From positions 2,976,001 through 3,040,000 of the forward strand of contig CAXXVE010000001.1 in assembly GCA_963676905.2 (NCBI GenBank): a stretch of 64,000 nt of DNA. Reading direction: 5' to 3'. Shown one piece after another: positions 1 through 8,270 of this stretch; the first letter of the stretch is position 1; each line of letters starts with the position of its first letter. Origin of the DNA: Oceanispirochaeta sp963676905 (GTDB lineage Bacteria > Spirochaetota > Spirochaetia > DSM-2461). The translations under genes were made by a program, and so were the position numbers. The notes below the pieces were generated by a model. That model was not told the DNA's origin. It searched no databases and saw only the letters and a list, made by a program, of their open reading frames with translations.

Positions 1-2
1 CC

Positions 3-1085
3 TGGGTCAATGCCCACTGGAATCCCTGGTTCAGGAGCAACAGCGGTCAGCCATGGGATGCAAAGCTTCATGAGGACTACTGGAAGGTGCCTCTTCTCTA
101 TGATATTGCAGGGAACTTTCCCTGCTGTCCCAGCGTCGGGCCCGGCCATGTTATGAAGGATGGAAGGGAGCTTCCTCCCCATGGTTTCACGGCTCTGATG
201 ACATGGAATCTGGACTCACAGCATGAGGGAGAGGATAAAGCCTCCGCCGACTGGAGTCTTGATGTCCCCGATCACAGCCTCAGCTACAAAAAAACTGATA
301 TGATTTTAAAGGATCATCCTGTTCACTACAGCCGGCTTGCTGTAACAAACAATTCAGACCATGATGAGCCCCTTAACTGCACCTGGCACAATACAGTGGG
401 AGCTTCTTTTCTGGAAACGGGCTGCCGAATCGACAACAACGCAAAGCAGTTTGCCGTTCCTCCCCTGGGGACTGAATTTGATGACACCGGGCGCTTTGAA
501 CCGGGCAGTATATTCACTTCCCTGAAGGAAGTTCCCCTCCGCGTGGGTGGGACCGCAGACGGGTCTGTCGTACCGGGACATATAGGCTATACCGACTTTG
601 TCACTGCCGCTGTCCCTTCAGACTGCTCACTGGGCTGGAGCTCCATAGTCAATCCCGTGCAGAAACTTGTCTATCTGGCCTGGTTCAAGGGGCCTGAAGC
701 CGTGGACGATTCCTGCATCCCCGTAAACTTCTACAGTTACTGGTACAACTTCGGCGGACGTCCCTTCCGCCCCTGGGCCCCTGAGGACGGAGGTACAGAC
801 CGTTCCTGGTGTTTCGGAGCCGAATGCGGACTGAACTACTTTGCCAACGGCCTGCAGGAGTCCCTGGATCACGGGGATCTGCTTGGTAATGCAACATCTG
901 TAGTTCTGAAACCGGGAGAGACAAGAGTGCAGGACTATGCAACTGCATTTTTCAGCTATGAAGGTGACGCCCTTGACGAAGGGATCTCCGATGTAAGGGC
1001 AGGAGAGTCGGGCATCATAGTCACAGGCAGATCGGGAAAAACCTTTGAGATCAAAGGGGATGCCGGTTTCTCAGCTCTCGCCTGA
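3..1085 (+). CDS. Conserved hypothetical protein, 5'-truncated by window edge
   Basis: The reading frame is open from base 3, so the true start lies left of the window and the gene is partial. The visible 360 or so codons show a soluble protein rich in aromatic residues and glycine with alternating short hydrophobic stretches, which suggests a beta-rich fold. I see no signal peptide, membrane segment or catalytic motif in the visible part and do not recognise the family. It ends 165 bases before the ROK repressor gene and is followed by its own hairpin terminator, so it is probably a separate transcription unit. Its position beside a sugar operon hints at carbohydrate metabolism, but this is inference from context only. 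Confidence 0.7.
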   Translation, partial: WVNAHWNPWFRSNSGQPWDAKLHEDYWKVPLLYDIAGNFPCCPSVGPGHVMKDGRELPPHGFTALMTWNLDSQHEGEDKASADWSLDVPDHSLSYKKTDMILKDHPVHYSRLAVTNNSDHDEPLNCTWHNTVGASFLETGCRIDNNAKQFAVPPLGTEFDDTGRFEPGSIFTSLKEVPLRVGGTADGSVVPGHIGYTDFVTAAVPSDCSLGWSSIVNPVQKLVYLAWFKGPEAVDDSCIPVNFYSYWYNFGGRPFRPWAPEDGGTDRSWCFGAECGLNYFANGLQESLDHGDLLGNATSVVLKPGETRVQDYATAFFSYEGDALDEGISDVRAGESGIIVTGRSGKTFEIKGDAGFSALA

Positions 1086-1113
1086 TCAATAAAGAGTTCA
1101 GTCTGTTTATCAG

Positions 1114-1150
1114 AGATCTGTCAGGGTAAAACTTGACAGATCTTTTTTCT
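1114..1150 (+). terminator. Rho-independent terminator of the preceding gene
   Basis: Perfect 10-bp inverted repeat (AGATCTGTCA at 1114-1123, TGACAGATCT at 1134-1143) with a 10-base loop, followed by a T-rich run. It lies 28 bases after the stop of the truncated first gene. Its right arm contains the -35 box of the next promoter. Confidence 0.75.
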
Positions 1151-1161
1151 TCTTTTATTAT
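1133..1161 (+). promoter_or_regulatory. Sigma70-type promoter of the ROK operon
   Basis: TTGACA at 1133-1138 and TATTAT at 1156-1161, separated by exactly 17 bases: a near-consensus housekeeping promoter. The -35 box is inside the right arm of the upstream terminator hairpin, and the operator palindrome begins one base after the -10 box. Confidence 0.75.
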
Positions 1162-1184
1162 GTTTGTTGAAACAATCAACAAAC
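1162..1184. promoter_or_regulatory. Operator palindrome, probable ROK repressor site
   Basis: Perfect 9-bp inverted repeat GTTTGTTGA (1162-1170) and TCAACAAAC (1176-1184) around a 5-base spacer. It covers the expected transcription start immediately downstream of the -10 box. ROK/NagC-family repressors bind AT-rich palindromes of this size, so autoregulation by the adjacent repressor is the likely role; the binding itself is inferred. Confidence 0.7.
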
Positions 1185-1250
1185 TGTGTACAGCAGATTT
1201 AAGGTTGCGGCGGAAAGGGAAAGACCCGCAGGTTGCAGGGAGGCGTGTTA

Positions 1251-2378
1251 ATGACGGCAAACAAGGTTCAGGAAGGCAGGATAAACCGCCTGAGAACCAT
1301 GGATCTTATCCGGACCCGACCGGGTGTCAGCCGGATAGAAGCGGCAGAGGCTCTGGGACTGAACCGTTCCACTCTGACCCATATCGTCAAAGACCTTCTT
1401 GAATCCGACCTGATCCGCGAGGAAGCCGCCGCACATACAGTCTCCCGGGGCGGCAGGAAACCGATCGGCCTGAAATGCGAAGACTTCTATGTCCTTGGAA
1501 TTGAATGGCAGGTTCCTTTTATCCGTATCAGCCTGAATCTGCTTTCAGGTGAGTCTGTTCACAGGGAGCAGATCAATCTGGAGTCCTACAGCCTTAAGGA
1601 AGTGGCCTCGGAAATCAGAGACCTTGTGCCCGGGTTGGAGAAAAGATTCTCCTGCAGGATATGCGGAGCGGGCATCGGGCTGCCGGGACGGATCAATCCC
1701 CATATCGGGGTTGTTCTTGAATCAAGGCCCCTTGAAATGAAGGAGTGTTCACTGGCATCGGAGCTTGAGAGTGCCCTCGGTATTCCTGTTCTTATCGAAA
1801 ATGATGCCAACTGCTTTGCCTGGGGTGAAGTTGAGGACCGCAGGGAGTCAGCAGGCAATCTCATCTGCATGCTTCTTGAGTATCACTCGGATCCGGAAAG
1901 CCGAAACTGGGACCAGGAAGTGGGAATGGGGATCGTCTCCGGAGGGTCTGTCTATCATGGATCACACTATGCCGCGGGGGAGCTTCAGGTTTCGCCGGTG
2001 GATGCCCGGGAAAGATCCTCTTTTCTGCGGGCTCTGAACCGGAATGAGGACGTACAGGCTGCCGCCCTGAGTTACTGCAGCCGCCTCTTCGGTTCTCTCA
2101 TTCCTGTTGTTTCCACCCTTGATCCGGAGCTTCTGATTCTTGGCGGTGATTTTTCTCTTCACAGAGAGCTCTTTGAAAAGGCGTTGAAAGATGTACTCTC
2201 CTGCCCGTGGATCTTCTCCCGAAAGGGGATCTGGGAGGTCGCCGAAGGGGCCGCCTCATTCTTTATACGAACAGTATTTACACTTCCCGGTTTTAACGAC
2301 ACCGCCCTGTACAGGGGGGAGTGGGAGGATGTTTTAAAAAATAAAAAACACAACTCAAGGAGTAACAGTAATGCTTAA
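1251..2378 (+). CDS. ROK-family transcriptional repressor (NagC/XylR type)
   Basis: An N-terminal winged-helix region (about residues 5-60, including a SRIEAAEALGLNRSTLTHIV helix-turn-helix) is joined to a ROK sugar-kinase-like domain with a GIGLPGRI loop and a conserved ENDANCFAWGE segment. Members sense a sugar or sugar phosphate and release DNA. The ATG at 1251 is chosen over an upstream TTG at 1233 because GGGAGG lies 7 bases before it. The gene overlaps the following phosphofructokinase gene by 8 bases, so it is the first gene of that operon. A perfect palindrome at 1162-1184 over its own start site indicates autoregulation. The inducer cannot be read from sequence. Confidence 0.88.
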   Translation: MTANKVQEGRINRLRTMDLIRTRPGVSRIEAAEALGLNRSTLTHIVKDLLESDLIREEAAAHTVSRGGRKPIGLKCEDFYVLGIEWQVPFIRISLNLLSGESVHREQINLESYSLKEVASEIRDLVPGLEKRFSCRICGAGIGLPGRINPHIGVVLESRPLEMKECSLASELESALGIPVLIENDANCFAWGEVEDRRESAGNLICMLLEYHSDPESRNWDQEVGMGIVSGGSVYHGSHYAAGELQVSPVDARERSSFLRALNRNEDVQAAALSYCSRLFGSLIPVVSTLDPELLILGGDFSLHRELFEKALKDVLSCPWIFSRKGIWEVAEGAASFFIRTVFTLPGFNDTALYRGEWEDVLKNKKHNSRSNSNA

Positions 2379-3582
2379 AGGTAAAGCTGTAATCGGACAG
2401 TCCGGAGGACCTACTTCAGTCATCAATTCCAGTCTGGCCGGAGTCATTGACGAAGCGCTGAAGCGGGATGAAATAACCGCTGTCCTCGGCATGAACTATG
2501 GAATAGAAGGATTTATGCAGGAGCGGTTCTATGATCTGGGTGCCCAGAGCGAGGAAGTCCGCAAGGGGCTCAGGACAACACCTTCGTCCGCCCTGGGATC
2601 TTCACGGCACAAGCTCACAGATTCCGATTTCCCAAGAATCCTGGAAGTCCTTAAAAAATACGATATTAGATATTTCTTTCTTATCGGCGGGAACGACACC
2701 ATGGATACCATACACCGTCTTGAAGCCTACTGCCGGGAAAAGGAGTATGACCTGATGGGTGTGGGAGTCCCCAAGACCGTGGATAACGATCTCTTCGGCA
2801 CAGACTTTACACCCGGATTCCCATCAGCTGCCAGAAGCAATGTTCTCAATGTTCTTCAGGCCGGGGTTCTGGCCAGGGATATGAAAAAAGTGGATCAGTT
2901 TGTCGTCTACCAGACCATTGGTAGGGAAGCCGGATGGCTTGCAGCAGCCTGTGCGGCAGCAAGACGGGAAGAGGGGGACGCTCCCCATCTGATCTACTGC
3001 CCCGAACGTCCCTTCCACAAAGATGAGATGATTGAAGATGCAAGAGCATGCATTGAAAAGTACGGCTGGGTTTCTGTCGTTGTCAGTGAAGGTCTGCTCT
3101 ATCCTGACGGAACTCCTGTCAGCGCCGCGGAATCAAAGGATAAATTCAATAATACCGAGTTCGGTGCCATGGGCGGAGCCAGTGTGGCCCTGAATGTCCA
3201 CAGAATTCTTACAGATGCCCTGGACGGGGCAAGAGGGGAGTTTCAGATCTCCGAATCTTTGATTATGAGCGCCTTTGATAGAGCCGAGGCCCTGGATCTG
3301 GATATCGCCTACCGTTGCGGAACAGAGGCTGTCTCCCTTGCTGTTTCAGGGAACAGCGGGGTGATGGTTTCAATACAGCGTGACACGGAGGGGGGATTCT
3401 CCCTGGGCACTGCAGCTCTTGAAGATGTGGCTGTCAGGGCCAAAGCCATGCCTGAGGAATATATCAATGCCAGGGGCAACGATGTCACCCCTGCCTTTAT
3501 GGACTATATACGGCCCCTTGTAACGGGGCTGCCCGAATTTGTAAGTCTGGAGGATAAATTCTATATGGAGGAAAAACAGTGA
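2371..3582 (+). CDS. Phosphofructokinase-family enzyme, PPi-type signature
   Basis: PFK family: GQSGGPTSVINSSL near the N-terminus (residues 9-22), IGGNDTMDT (105-113) and GVPKTVDNDL (132-141). ATP-dependent enzymes have GGDGS and PGTIDND at these places; PPi-dependent ones have Asp and Lys at the two discriminating sites. Here the protein has Asp109 and Lys135, so pyrophosphate use is predicted. The Asp before it, which binds Mg in well-studied enzymes, is Asn108, which is unusual. At 403 residues it fits the longer PFK subgroups. It overlaps the repressor gene upstream and the deacetylase gene downstream, so the substrate may be a sugar phosphate of that pathway rather than glycolytic fructose 6-phosphate. 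Confidence 0.85.
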   Translation: MLKGKAVIGQSGGPTSVINSSLAGVIDEALKRDEITAVLGMNYGIEGFMQERFYDLGAQSEEVRKGLRTTPSSALGSSRHKLTDSDFPRILEVLKKYDIRYFFLIGGNDTMDTIHRLEAYCREKEYDLMGVGVPKTVDNDLFGTDFTPGFPSAARSNVLNVLQAGVLARDMKKVDQFVVYQTIGREAGWLAAACAAARREEGDAPHLIYCPERPFHKDEMIEDARACIEKYGWVSVVVSEGLLYPDGTPVSAAESKDKFNNTEFGAMGGASVALNVHRILTDALDGARGEFQISESLIMSAFDRAEALDLDIAYRCGTEAVSLAVSGNSGVMVSIQRDTEGGFSLGTAALEDVAVRAKAMPEEYINARGNDVTPAFMDYIRPLVTGLPEFVSLEDKFYMEEKQ

Positions 3583-4346
3583 GTTTTAATAAACACATTC
3601 TTGTCGTTCAGGCCCATCCCGATGATGCGGAAGCCTGGTGCGGCGGGACAATAAGGCTTCTGAAAGAGAAGGGCTTTTCCATCTCCATCTGCACCATGAC
3701 CGCAGGGGGAATGGGTGGCATGAGCGGTGATGAAGCTCAGACCATCGCCATGCGCAAAAAAGAAGCTGCAAGTGCAGCGGCGCTTGTTGATGCCGACTAC
3801 TACTGTCTGGATCAGAGAGACGGATATGTTTTCGACAGTGAAGAGATCCGGATAAAGATGGTTGATGTCATCAGAAAGACAAAGGCCGGGGTGATCATCA
3901 CCCACCTTCCCAACGACTACCACAGCGACCACAGGACAACATCGGTAATCTGTGACGCTGCGGCCATGATCTCCTCTCTGCCCAATGTCCCTTCAAAGGA
4001 AGAGCCCCTTCCTGTAACACCCCTCCTTTATCACTCTGCCCCCATGAGCCTCTCTGATCCCCTAGGTTTCCCTCTGCCGTCTCCCCACTTCTTTGTGGAT
4101 ATCTCTTCTGTCATAGAAGGGAAGCTTGAGATGCTGGGATGCCATGAGTCTCAGAAGGATCTGATGAAGCATATGCACAAAATTGATGATTTTTTCGGCG
4201 AAATGAAGAAATTTTCAGCCGAGCTTGGTGAAATGGTCGGTGTCGATTATGCCGAGTGCTTCTGGCAGCACCTGGGCGGAGGATATCAGAAAGACTCTCT
4301 GATTCAGGACAGTATCCGGGAACATATTATTAAAAAGGAAAAATAA
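3579..4346 (+). CDS. PIG-L/LmbE-family deacetylase
   Basis: An AHPDDAEAWCGGT motif at residues 12-24 gives the His-Pro-Asp-Asp zinc/catalytic signature of N-acetylglucosaminyl deacetylases, and the later HLPNDYHSDHRTTS supplies the second histidine cluster. These enzymes remove acetyl groups from GlcNAc-type sugars or glycoconjugates. The start is a GTG overlapping the preceding stop by 4 bases, a typical coupled junction, and the next gene starts directly after its stop. No signal peptide is present, so it acts in the cytoplasm on a soluble sugar or sugar-phosphate. The exact substrate is unknown. Confidence 0.85.
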   Translation: MSFNKHILVVQAHPDDAEAWCGGTIRLLKEKGFSISICTMTAGGMGGMSGDEAQTIAMRKKEAASAAALVDADYYCLDQRDGYVFDSEEIRIKMVDVIRKTKAGVIITHLPNDYHSDHRTTSVICDAAAMISSLPNVPSKEEPLPVTPLLYHSAPMSLSDPLGFPLPSPHFFVDISSVIEGKLEMLGCHESQKDLMKHMHKIDDFFGEMKKFSAELGEMVGVDYAECFWQHLGGGYQKDSLIQDSIREHIIKKEK

Positions 4347-5363
4347 ATGAACAGTACAGACAAATATTCAAAATATGCACTCTGCAGAGAGATGCTGGAA
4401 ACACCCGGGGTCATCAGATCCCTTGATATCCCCGATCTGGAAGTCTATGCCGAGGCCCTTAAAAAGTCAGGAAGAGCGTTTCTGACTGGCGAGGGGTCCA
4501 GCAGGATCTTTCCCGCAAAGCGTGCCATCACACAGAGCCTTGCCGCAGCAGAGGATTTTACACTGCTCACAGAGGGCTCCACACAGGCTATGGAGTACCA
4601 TCTGGGTTCAATGCCCGTTTTCGGCGCCTCCAACAGCGGACGGACCAAAGAGCTGATCCGCCTTTTTGACAAACTCAAAAAAGAGGGTCATGAGAATCTC
4701 TTCGGAGTTACGGCATCAAAGGATTCCACCCTTGAGAGCTACAGCCGTTCCACTTATGTTCTGGGATGCGGCGGAGAGGATGCCGTGGCCGCCACCAAGT
4801 CGGTTGCCGAACAGGCCCTCTTCTACGATGCCCTGAGAGCCGCAGCCTCGGGAAAGACCCTGGAAGGCCTTGAGGCCTGTGCAGATGCTGTTGAAAAGGC
4901 CCTGACAATGGAGATTCCGGCTGAGGTTACAGAGCTTCTCAGCGGTACGGGGATGATCTACTTTGCGGGCAGAAACAACGGCGTTGCCGAAGAGCTGGCG
5001 CTTAAAACAAACGAAATTACAAGAAAGAAATCCGATTTTCTTGAAGGGACCTATGCTGCCCACGGGATTGAGGAAGTAATGAGCCAGGATGATGTGCTTG
5101 TTGTGATCGATCCCTTTCCCGGAGAGGTCGAGAAGTTCAAAGAGTGCCTCACAGAGGGCGTAGGCATAAAAATAATCTCTGTCGGAACAGAAAAGACAGC
5201 CTTTGATCACTCCGTGATCATTCCCGAAGCAGGGGATCTTCAGAACTATGTCGAACTGGCTGCCGGATGGAATCTCCTTGTGGAGACAGGACTTGCCCTC
5301 AAAATCGATCTGGACAAACCGGTGCGTGCCCGAAAGGTGGGAAACGAGTTCATTCCCGGTTGA
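4347..5363 (+). CDS. SIS-domain sugar-phosphate isomerase/deaminase-like protein
   Basis: Two SIS (sugar isomerase) domains, about residues 30-170 and 190-320, with the phosphosugar-binding motif GASNSGRTKELIRLF. The architecture matches the isomerase half of glucosamine-6-phosphate synthase and AgaS/FrlB-type deaminases without a glutaminase domain. Its ATG follows the deacetylase stop with no gap. Repressor, PFK-like enzyme, deacetylase and SIS protein together suggest breakdown of an N-acetylated amino sugar: deacetylation, then isomerisation/deamination, then phosphorylation. The order is inferred from the enzyme families. A strong terminator follows. Confidence 0.83.
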   Translation: MNSTDKYSKYALCREMLETPGVIRSLDIPDLEVYAEALKKSGRAFLTGEGSSRIFPAKRAITQSLAAAEDFTLLTEGSTQAMEYHLGSMPVFGASNSGRTKELIRLFDKLKKEGHENLFGVTASKDSTLESYSRSTYVLGCGGEDAVAATKSVAEQALFYDALRAAASGKTLEGLEACADAVEKALTMEIPAEVTELLSGTGMIYFAGRNNGVAEELALKTNEITRKKSDFLEGTYAAHGIEEVMSQDDVLVVIDPFPGEVEKFKECLTEGVGIKIISVGTEKTAFDHSVIIPEAGDLQNYVELAAGWNLLVETGLALKIDLDKPVRARKVGNEFIPG

Positions 5364-5392
5364 TGATTGTTTTTGATAGTTGATTATTAAAA

Positions 5393-5440
5393 AAAGGCCG
5401 GAGGGCTTCTGGGTTGAATCAGAGGCTTCCGGCCTTTCTG
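5393..5440 (+). terminator. Terminator after the amino-sugar operon
   Basis: Long GC-rich inverted repeat with arms AAAGGCCGGAG and CTTCCGGCCTTT plus further pairing inside, A-run before and T-run after, so it can work in both directions between the convergent genes ending at 5363 and 5472. Confidence 0.75.
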
Positions 5441-5471
5441 CTGCAGGGATGGGGATTGAATGCCCCTGTTT

Positions 5472-5924
5472 TTAATCCTCTTCGGACTGCATTAAAAGTT
5501 CGTATTCACTTGTAGAGAGGCTTGAATTATCCTCTCTTGAGCTTTCGATATTTTCACTTATCTCCCTCCGGATCGCCTGAACGTCCTCCAGATGAGCGGC
5601 CATCTTTCTTTTGAGTTCGGGGAACCTCTGGGAATCTTCTTCGGAAAAAAAGCCCTTCTTCTCTTCGGCAAGCTCTATAAGGGCCGCCAGTTTCGTCTTG
5701 AGCTTCTGGATAGAAAAAAGGAAGTCGTTTCTTCTTATAAGATAGGGATTTTCCTTTAAGAGTGTGTAGTGTCGGTTCAGTACGGCATCAATTGTAAAAA
5801 TCTGCTTCACCATGGGTGATGCGAAGAATTCACTGTCAATTGACAGTTTGAGACCGTTCTGTATATTCATTATCTCACTGTGCAGGTAGAATAGATTGTC
5901 TTCGTAATGAACCTTCTCGCTCAT
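5472..5924 (-). CDS. Hypothetical helical protein
   Basis: A 150-residue charged, mostly alpha-helical cytoplasmic protein without signal peptide or membrane segment; I do not recognise the family. Charged heptad-like stretches in the second half (about residues 60-135) suggest a coiled coil, and the C-terminus is serine/glutamate-rich. A good ribosome site (GGAG, 7 bases before the ATG) supports the start at 5924. It is divergent from the rpsF operon and convergent with the sugar operon, so it is a single-gene unit. Confidence 0.7.
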   Translation of the reverse strand: MSEKVHYEDNLFYLHSEIMNIQNGLKLSIDSEFFASPMVKQIFTIDAVLNRHYTLLKENPYLIRRNDFLFSIQKLKTKLAALIELAEEKKGFFSEEDSQRFPELKRKMAAHLEDVQAIRREISENIESSREDNSSLSTSEYELLMQSEED

Positions 5925-5980
5925 TTAAATCTCCATATCCTTATTGTCTGTTATATGTTTCGGCATCATGGGCATTTAGC

Positions 5981-6009
5981 TTGACATCAATCAATGCATA
6001 TGATATTTT
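5981..6009 (+). promoter_or_regulatory. Promoter of the rpsF operon
   Basis: TTGACA (5981-5986), 17-base spacer, TATTTT (6004-6009). It lies 60 bases before the rpsF start codon, leaving a short leader that contains a hairpin. Confidence 0.6.
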
Positions 6010-6023
6010 TTCCCAGCCTCTTT

Positions 6024-6044
6024 ATTTGCTCTGTAGGAGCAAAT
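6024..6044 (+). promoter_or_regulatory. Leader hairpin upstream of rpsF
   Basis: Perfect 8-bp stem (ATTTGCTC at 6024-6031, GAGCAAAT at 6037-6044) with a 5-base loop, between the promoter and the AAGGAGG ribosome site. S6:S18 autoregulatory leaders occur at this position in many bacteria; whether this one has the binding motif was not established. Confidence 0.45.
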
Positions 6045-6069
6045 CATTAAAGTCCGTAAGGAGGATAGA

Positions 6070-6348
6070 ATGAGATCCTATGAATTTACAGCAGTTTTCC
6101 GTGTCAAGGAAGACAATTATGCAACAGGTCTGAAGGCTGTCAAGACTATTTTTGAAAACAATGGTGTGACAGTTGCTTCTGAAGAAGACATGGGCGACAG
6201 ACTGCTTGCTTATCCCGTTAAAAAAGAAGAGCGTGGACACTACCACCTGTTCAACATTGACGCCGATCCCGCAGGAATCCAGAAGATTGAAGTTGCTCTC
6301 AAGCTTGAGACTTCTCTTCTGAAGTACCTTTTCGTTAAAAAAGACTAA
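6070..6348 (+). CDS. rpsF: 30S ribosomal protein bS6
   Basis: 92 residues, starting MRSYEFTAVFRVKEDNY with the typical bS6 beta-alpha-beta pattern and the LLAYPVKKEERGHYHLF segment. It binds bS18 on the platform of the small subunit. A full AAGGAGG ribosome site precedes the ATG by 5 bases. It is the first gene of the rpsF-ssb-rpsR operon, with 11 bases to ssb. Confidence 0.96.
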   Translation: MRSYEFTAVFRVKEDNYATGLKAVKTIFENNGVTVASEEDMGDRLLAYPVKKEERGHYHLFNIDADPAGIQKIEVALKLETSLLKYLFVKKD

Positions 6349-6359
6349 GAGGGGTTCCC

Positions 6360-6836
6360 ATGGCATCAGATATTAACCGTGTAGTACTGGTCGGAAGACT
6401 AACAAGAGACGCAGAGCTGAAGTATACCTCCGGCGGAATGGCAATTGCTGATATCAGCCTTGCCTCCACCCGCAGTAGAAAACAGGGAGATCAATGGGTT
6501 GAAGAGGCCAACTTTTTTGATGTTTCACTGTTTGGTAGAAGAGCGGAAGCCCTTTCTCAATATCTCTCCAAAGGTACACAGATTGCAGTTGAAGGCCAGC
6601 TCCGGCAGGACCGCTGGGAGCAGGATGGTATGAAGCGCAGCAAGGTGACTATCGTTGCCTCGGATATTCAGCTTCTGGGAAGCAGAAGCGACAGGGGGCA
6701 GTCCTCTGAGGGTTCATATCAGAACACCAACCAGGCACCCCCCAGAAACTCTCAACCCTTTGAATCCTACAGCAGGCCCGAACAAAAATCGGCACCCCAG
6801 CAGCAGGACAGGTTTGAGGACGATATTCCGTTTTAA
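6360..6836 (+). CDS. ssb: Single-stranded DNA-binding protein
   Basis: OB-fold domain in residues 1-110 (starting with INRVVLVGRLTRDAELKYT), then a glutamine/serine/proline-rich linker and the acidic tip DDIPF at the C-terminus, through which SSB recruits replication and repair partners. At 158 residues it has normal length. It lies between rpsF and rpsR, the standard bacterial order. Confidence 0.96.
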   Translation: MASDINRVVLVGRLTRDAELKYTSGGMAIADISLASTRSRKQGDQWVEEANFFDVSLFGRRAEALSQYLSKGTQIAVEGQLRQDRWEQDGMKRSKVTIVASDIQLLGSRSDRGQSSEGSYQNTNQAPPRNSQPFESYSRPEQKSAPQQQDRFEDDIPF

Positions 6837-6976
6837 ACCGTCTGAAGCCCTTACAGGGATGGTTCGGCCAAAATTAGACGGAAAGTAATGATGATTTCAG
6901 GCAGCCCTGCCGGCTGCTCCGGGAATCTAATACAAGAGGACTGAGTTTCAGTCCAGGTTAAGCAAGGAGATATAAC

Positions 6977-7297
6977 ATGTCTGATGATACACAGAATGTA
7001 GAAGTTGGAGCTTCTCAGGATGCTTCAGAAAACAAACCTGCAGGAAGACCCTCAGGTGATAGACCTCCCATGAGAGGCGGAAGAAAAACTTTTTACAAGA
7101 AAAAAGTTTGTAAATTTTGTAAGAACGGTCTGGAAGTAGACTACAAGAAACCTGATTCACTGCGTCGTTTCATCACAGAAAGAGGTAAGATCCTTCCCAG
7201 AAGAATCACCGGTACCTGTGCAAAGCACCAGAGAATGCTGACTACAGAAGTTAAGAGATCAAGAGCTCTGGCTCTTCTTCCCTTTGTTTCTAAATAA
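6977..7297 (+). CDS. rpsR: 30S ribosomal protein bS18, Zn-binding form
   Basis: The C-terminal 65 residues are canonical bS18 (KPDSLRRFITERGKILPRR). The core keeps the zinc-type cysteines: VCKFCKN and the later TGTCAKHQ. A hydrophilic 35-residue N-terminal extension makes it longer (106 residues) than the usual 70-80. A 140-base gap separates it from ssb. AAGGAG lies before the ATG. Confidence 0.95.
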   Translation: MSDDTQNVEVGASQDASENKPAGRPSGDRPPMRGGRKTFYKKKVCKFCKNGLEVDYKKPDSLRRFITERGKILPRRITGTCAKHQRMLTTEVKRSRALALLPFVSK

Positions 7298-7312
7298 TCA
7301 GGACTCTGATTT

Positions 7313-8266
7313 TTGGAAATCCGGCAGATCAGGAAGATAACGGCGGTATCCGTGGCGTCAGCAGTGCTGTACAACCTCGGTTTTCTGTCGCCCCTGTTTG
7401 CGGTGCCTCTGCAGTATTCTGCAGGTGGGCGGAGCAGGCAGAGGTTTCTGGTATCCTCGCTGGTTTCGGTGTTTCTGATACTGGCCTTCAGGGCCATGGT
7501 CCTGAGACCCCTCGGGGCTCTGGGATTTGTATATCTGGACGGATGTATCCTGCTCCTCGCGGTTGCGGGACTCTACATCTGTAATTTCGAGTTGCAGAAA
7601 TTCGAGCTGCCCCTGAGAATTGCGGCAGCAACCGCTCTGGCAGGAGTCATTGTACTCCTGATGCAGCCGGTGCTTGGAAGACTGAGAGATCAGCTTGTCC
7701 CTGCACTGGATCAGGCTCTGGCTGTCGGTCAGGATCTGAATCTGACATCAGCCGGCAACGGTGTCGGAGTGGATGGTGAATTGATGCTTCTCATAGTGCA
7801 GGATCTGCTTGAAAGAACCGGCTTTGCCTGGTATTTCTTTTTTATTGCTTTTTCCCACTGGCTGGGAAAGAATATAACAAAGCGGATCGGTAGAGATGAT
7901 CAGTCCGGAAAAGAACGCTGGATTCTGCCTGAGGCCTGGATCTGGTTCCTGTTTGTTCCTCTTACGGTTTATCTTCTGGATAAGCTTATGGGGAGATCAG
8001 GCAGGCAGCTTCTCGGCGGTATTTCCGCCTATGCTGTCAGCAATGCCCTCATTATTTCCGCAGGCAGTTATGCACTCCGCGGACTGGGCATGGCAAGAGC
8101 CATGGTAAGCAGGAAGGGTTTGTCGGTTCAGATGCAGAGACTGCTTCTGATGACAACCGGTTTTCTGGCTGTAATGCCGGGAATCAATCTGGTTGTTTTG
8201 ATTTTATTTGCAGGGCTCGGTGTTTCCGAACTCTGGGTAAATTACAGAATTTTTGACAAGGAGTAA
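7313..8266 (+). CDS. Polytopic membrane protein, DUF2232/YybS-like
   Basis: 317 residues with about eight hydrophobic segments and no catalytic motif. A YybS-type (DUF2232) membrane protein is found near rplI and dnaB in many bacteria, and both position and hydrophobic profile fit; the family call is tentative. The start is TTG at 7313, 15 bases after the rpsR stop, with a weak AGGA site. The next gene, rplI, begins 4 bases after this stop, so the membrane protein is part of the same transcript. Confidence 0.6.
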   Translation: MEIRQIRKITAVSVASAVLYNLGFLSPLFAVPLQYSAGGRSRQRFLVSSLVSVFLILAFRAMVLRPLGALGFVYLDGCILLLAVAGLYICNFELQKFELPLRIAAATALAGVIVLLMQPVLGRLRDQLVPALDQALAVGQDLNLTSAGNGVGVDGELMLLIVQDLLERTGFAWYFFFIAFSHWLGKNITKRIGRDDQSGKERWILPEAWIWFLFVPLTVYLLDKLMGRSGRQLLGGISAYAVSNALIISAGSYALRGLGMARAMVSRKGLSVQMQRLLLMTTGFLAVMPGINLVVLILFAGLGVSELWVNYRIFDKE

Positions 8267-8270
8267 TTCC

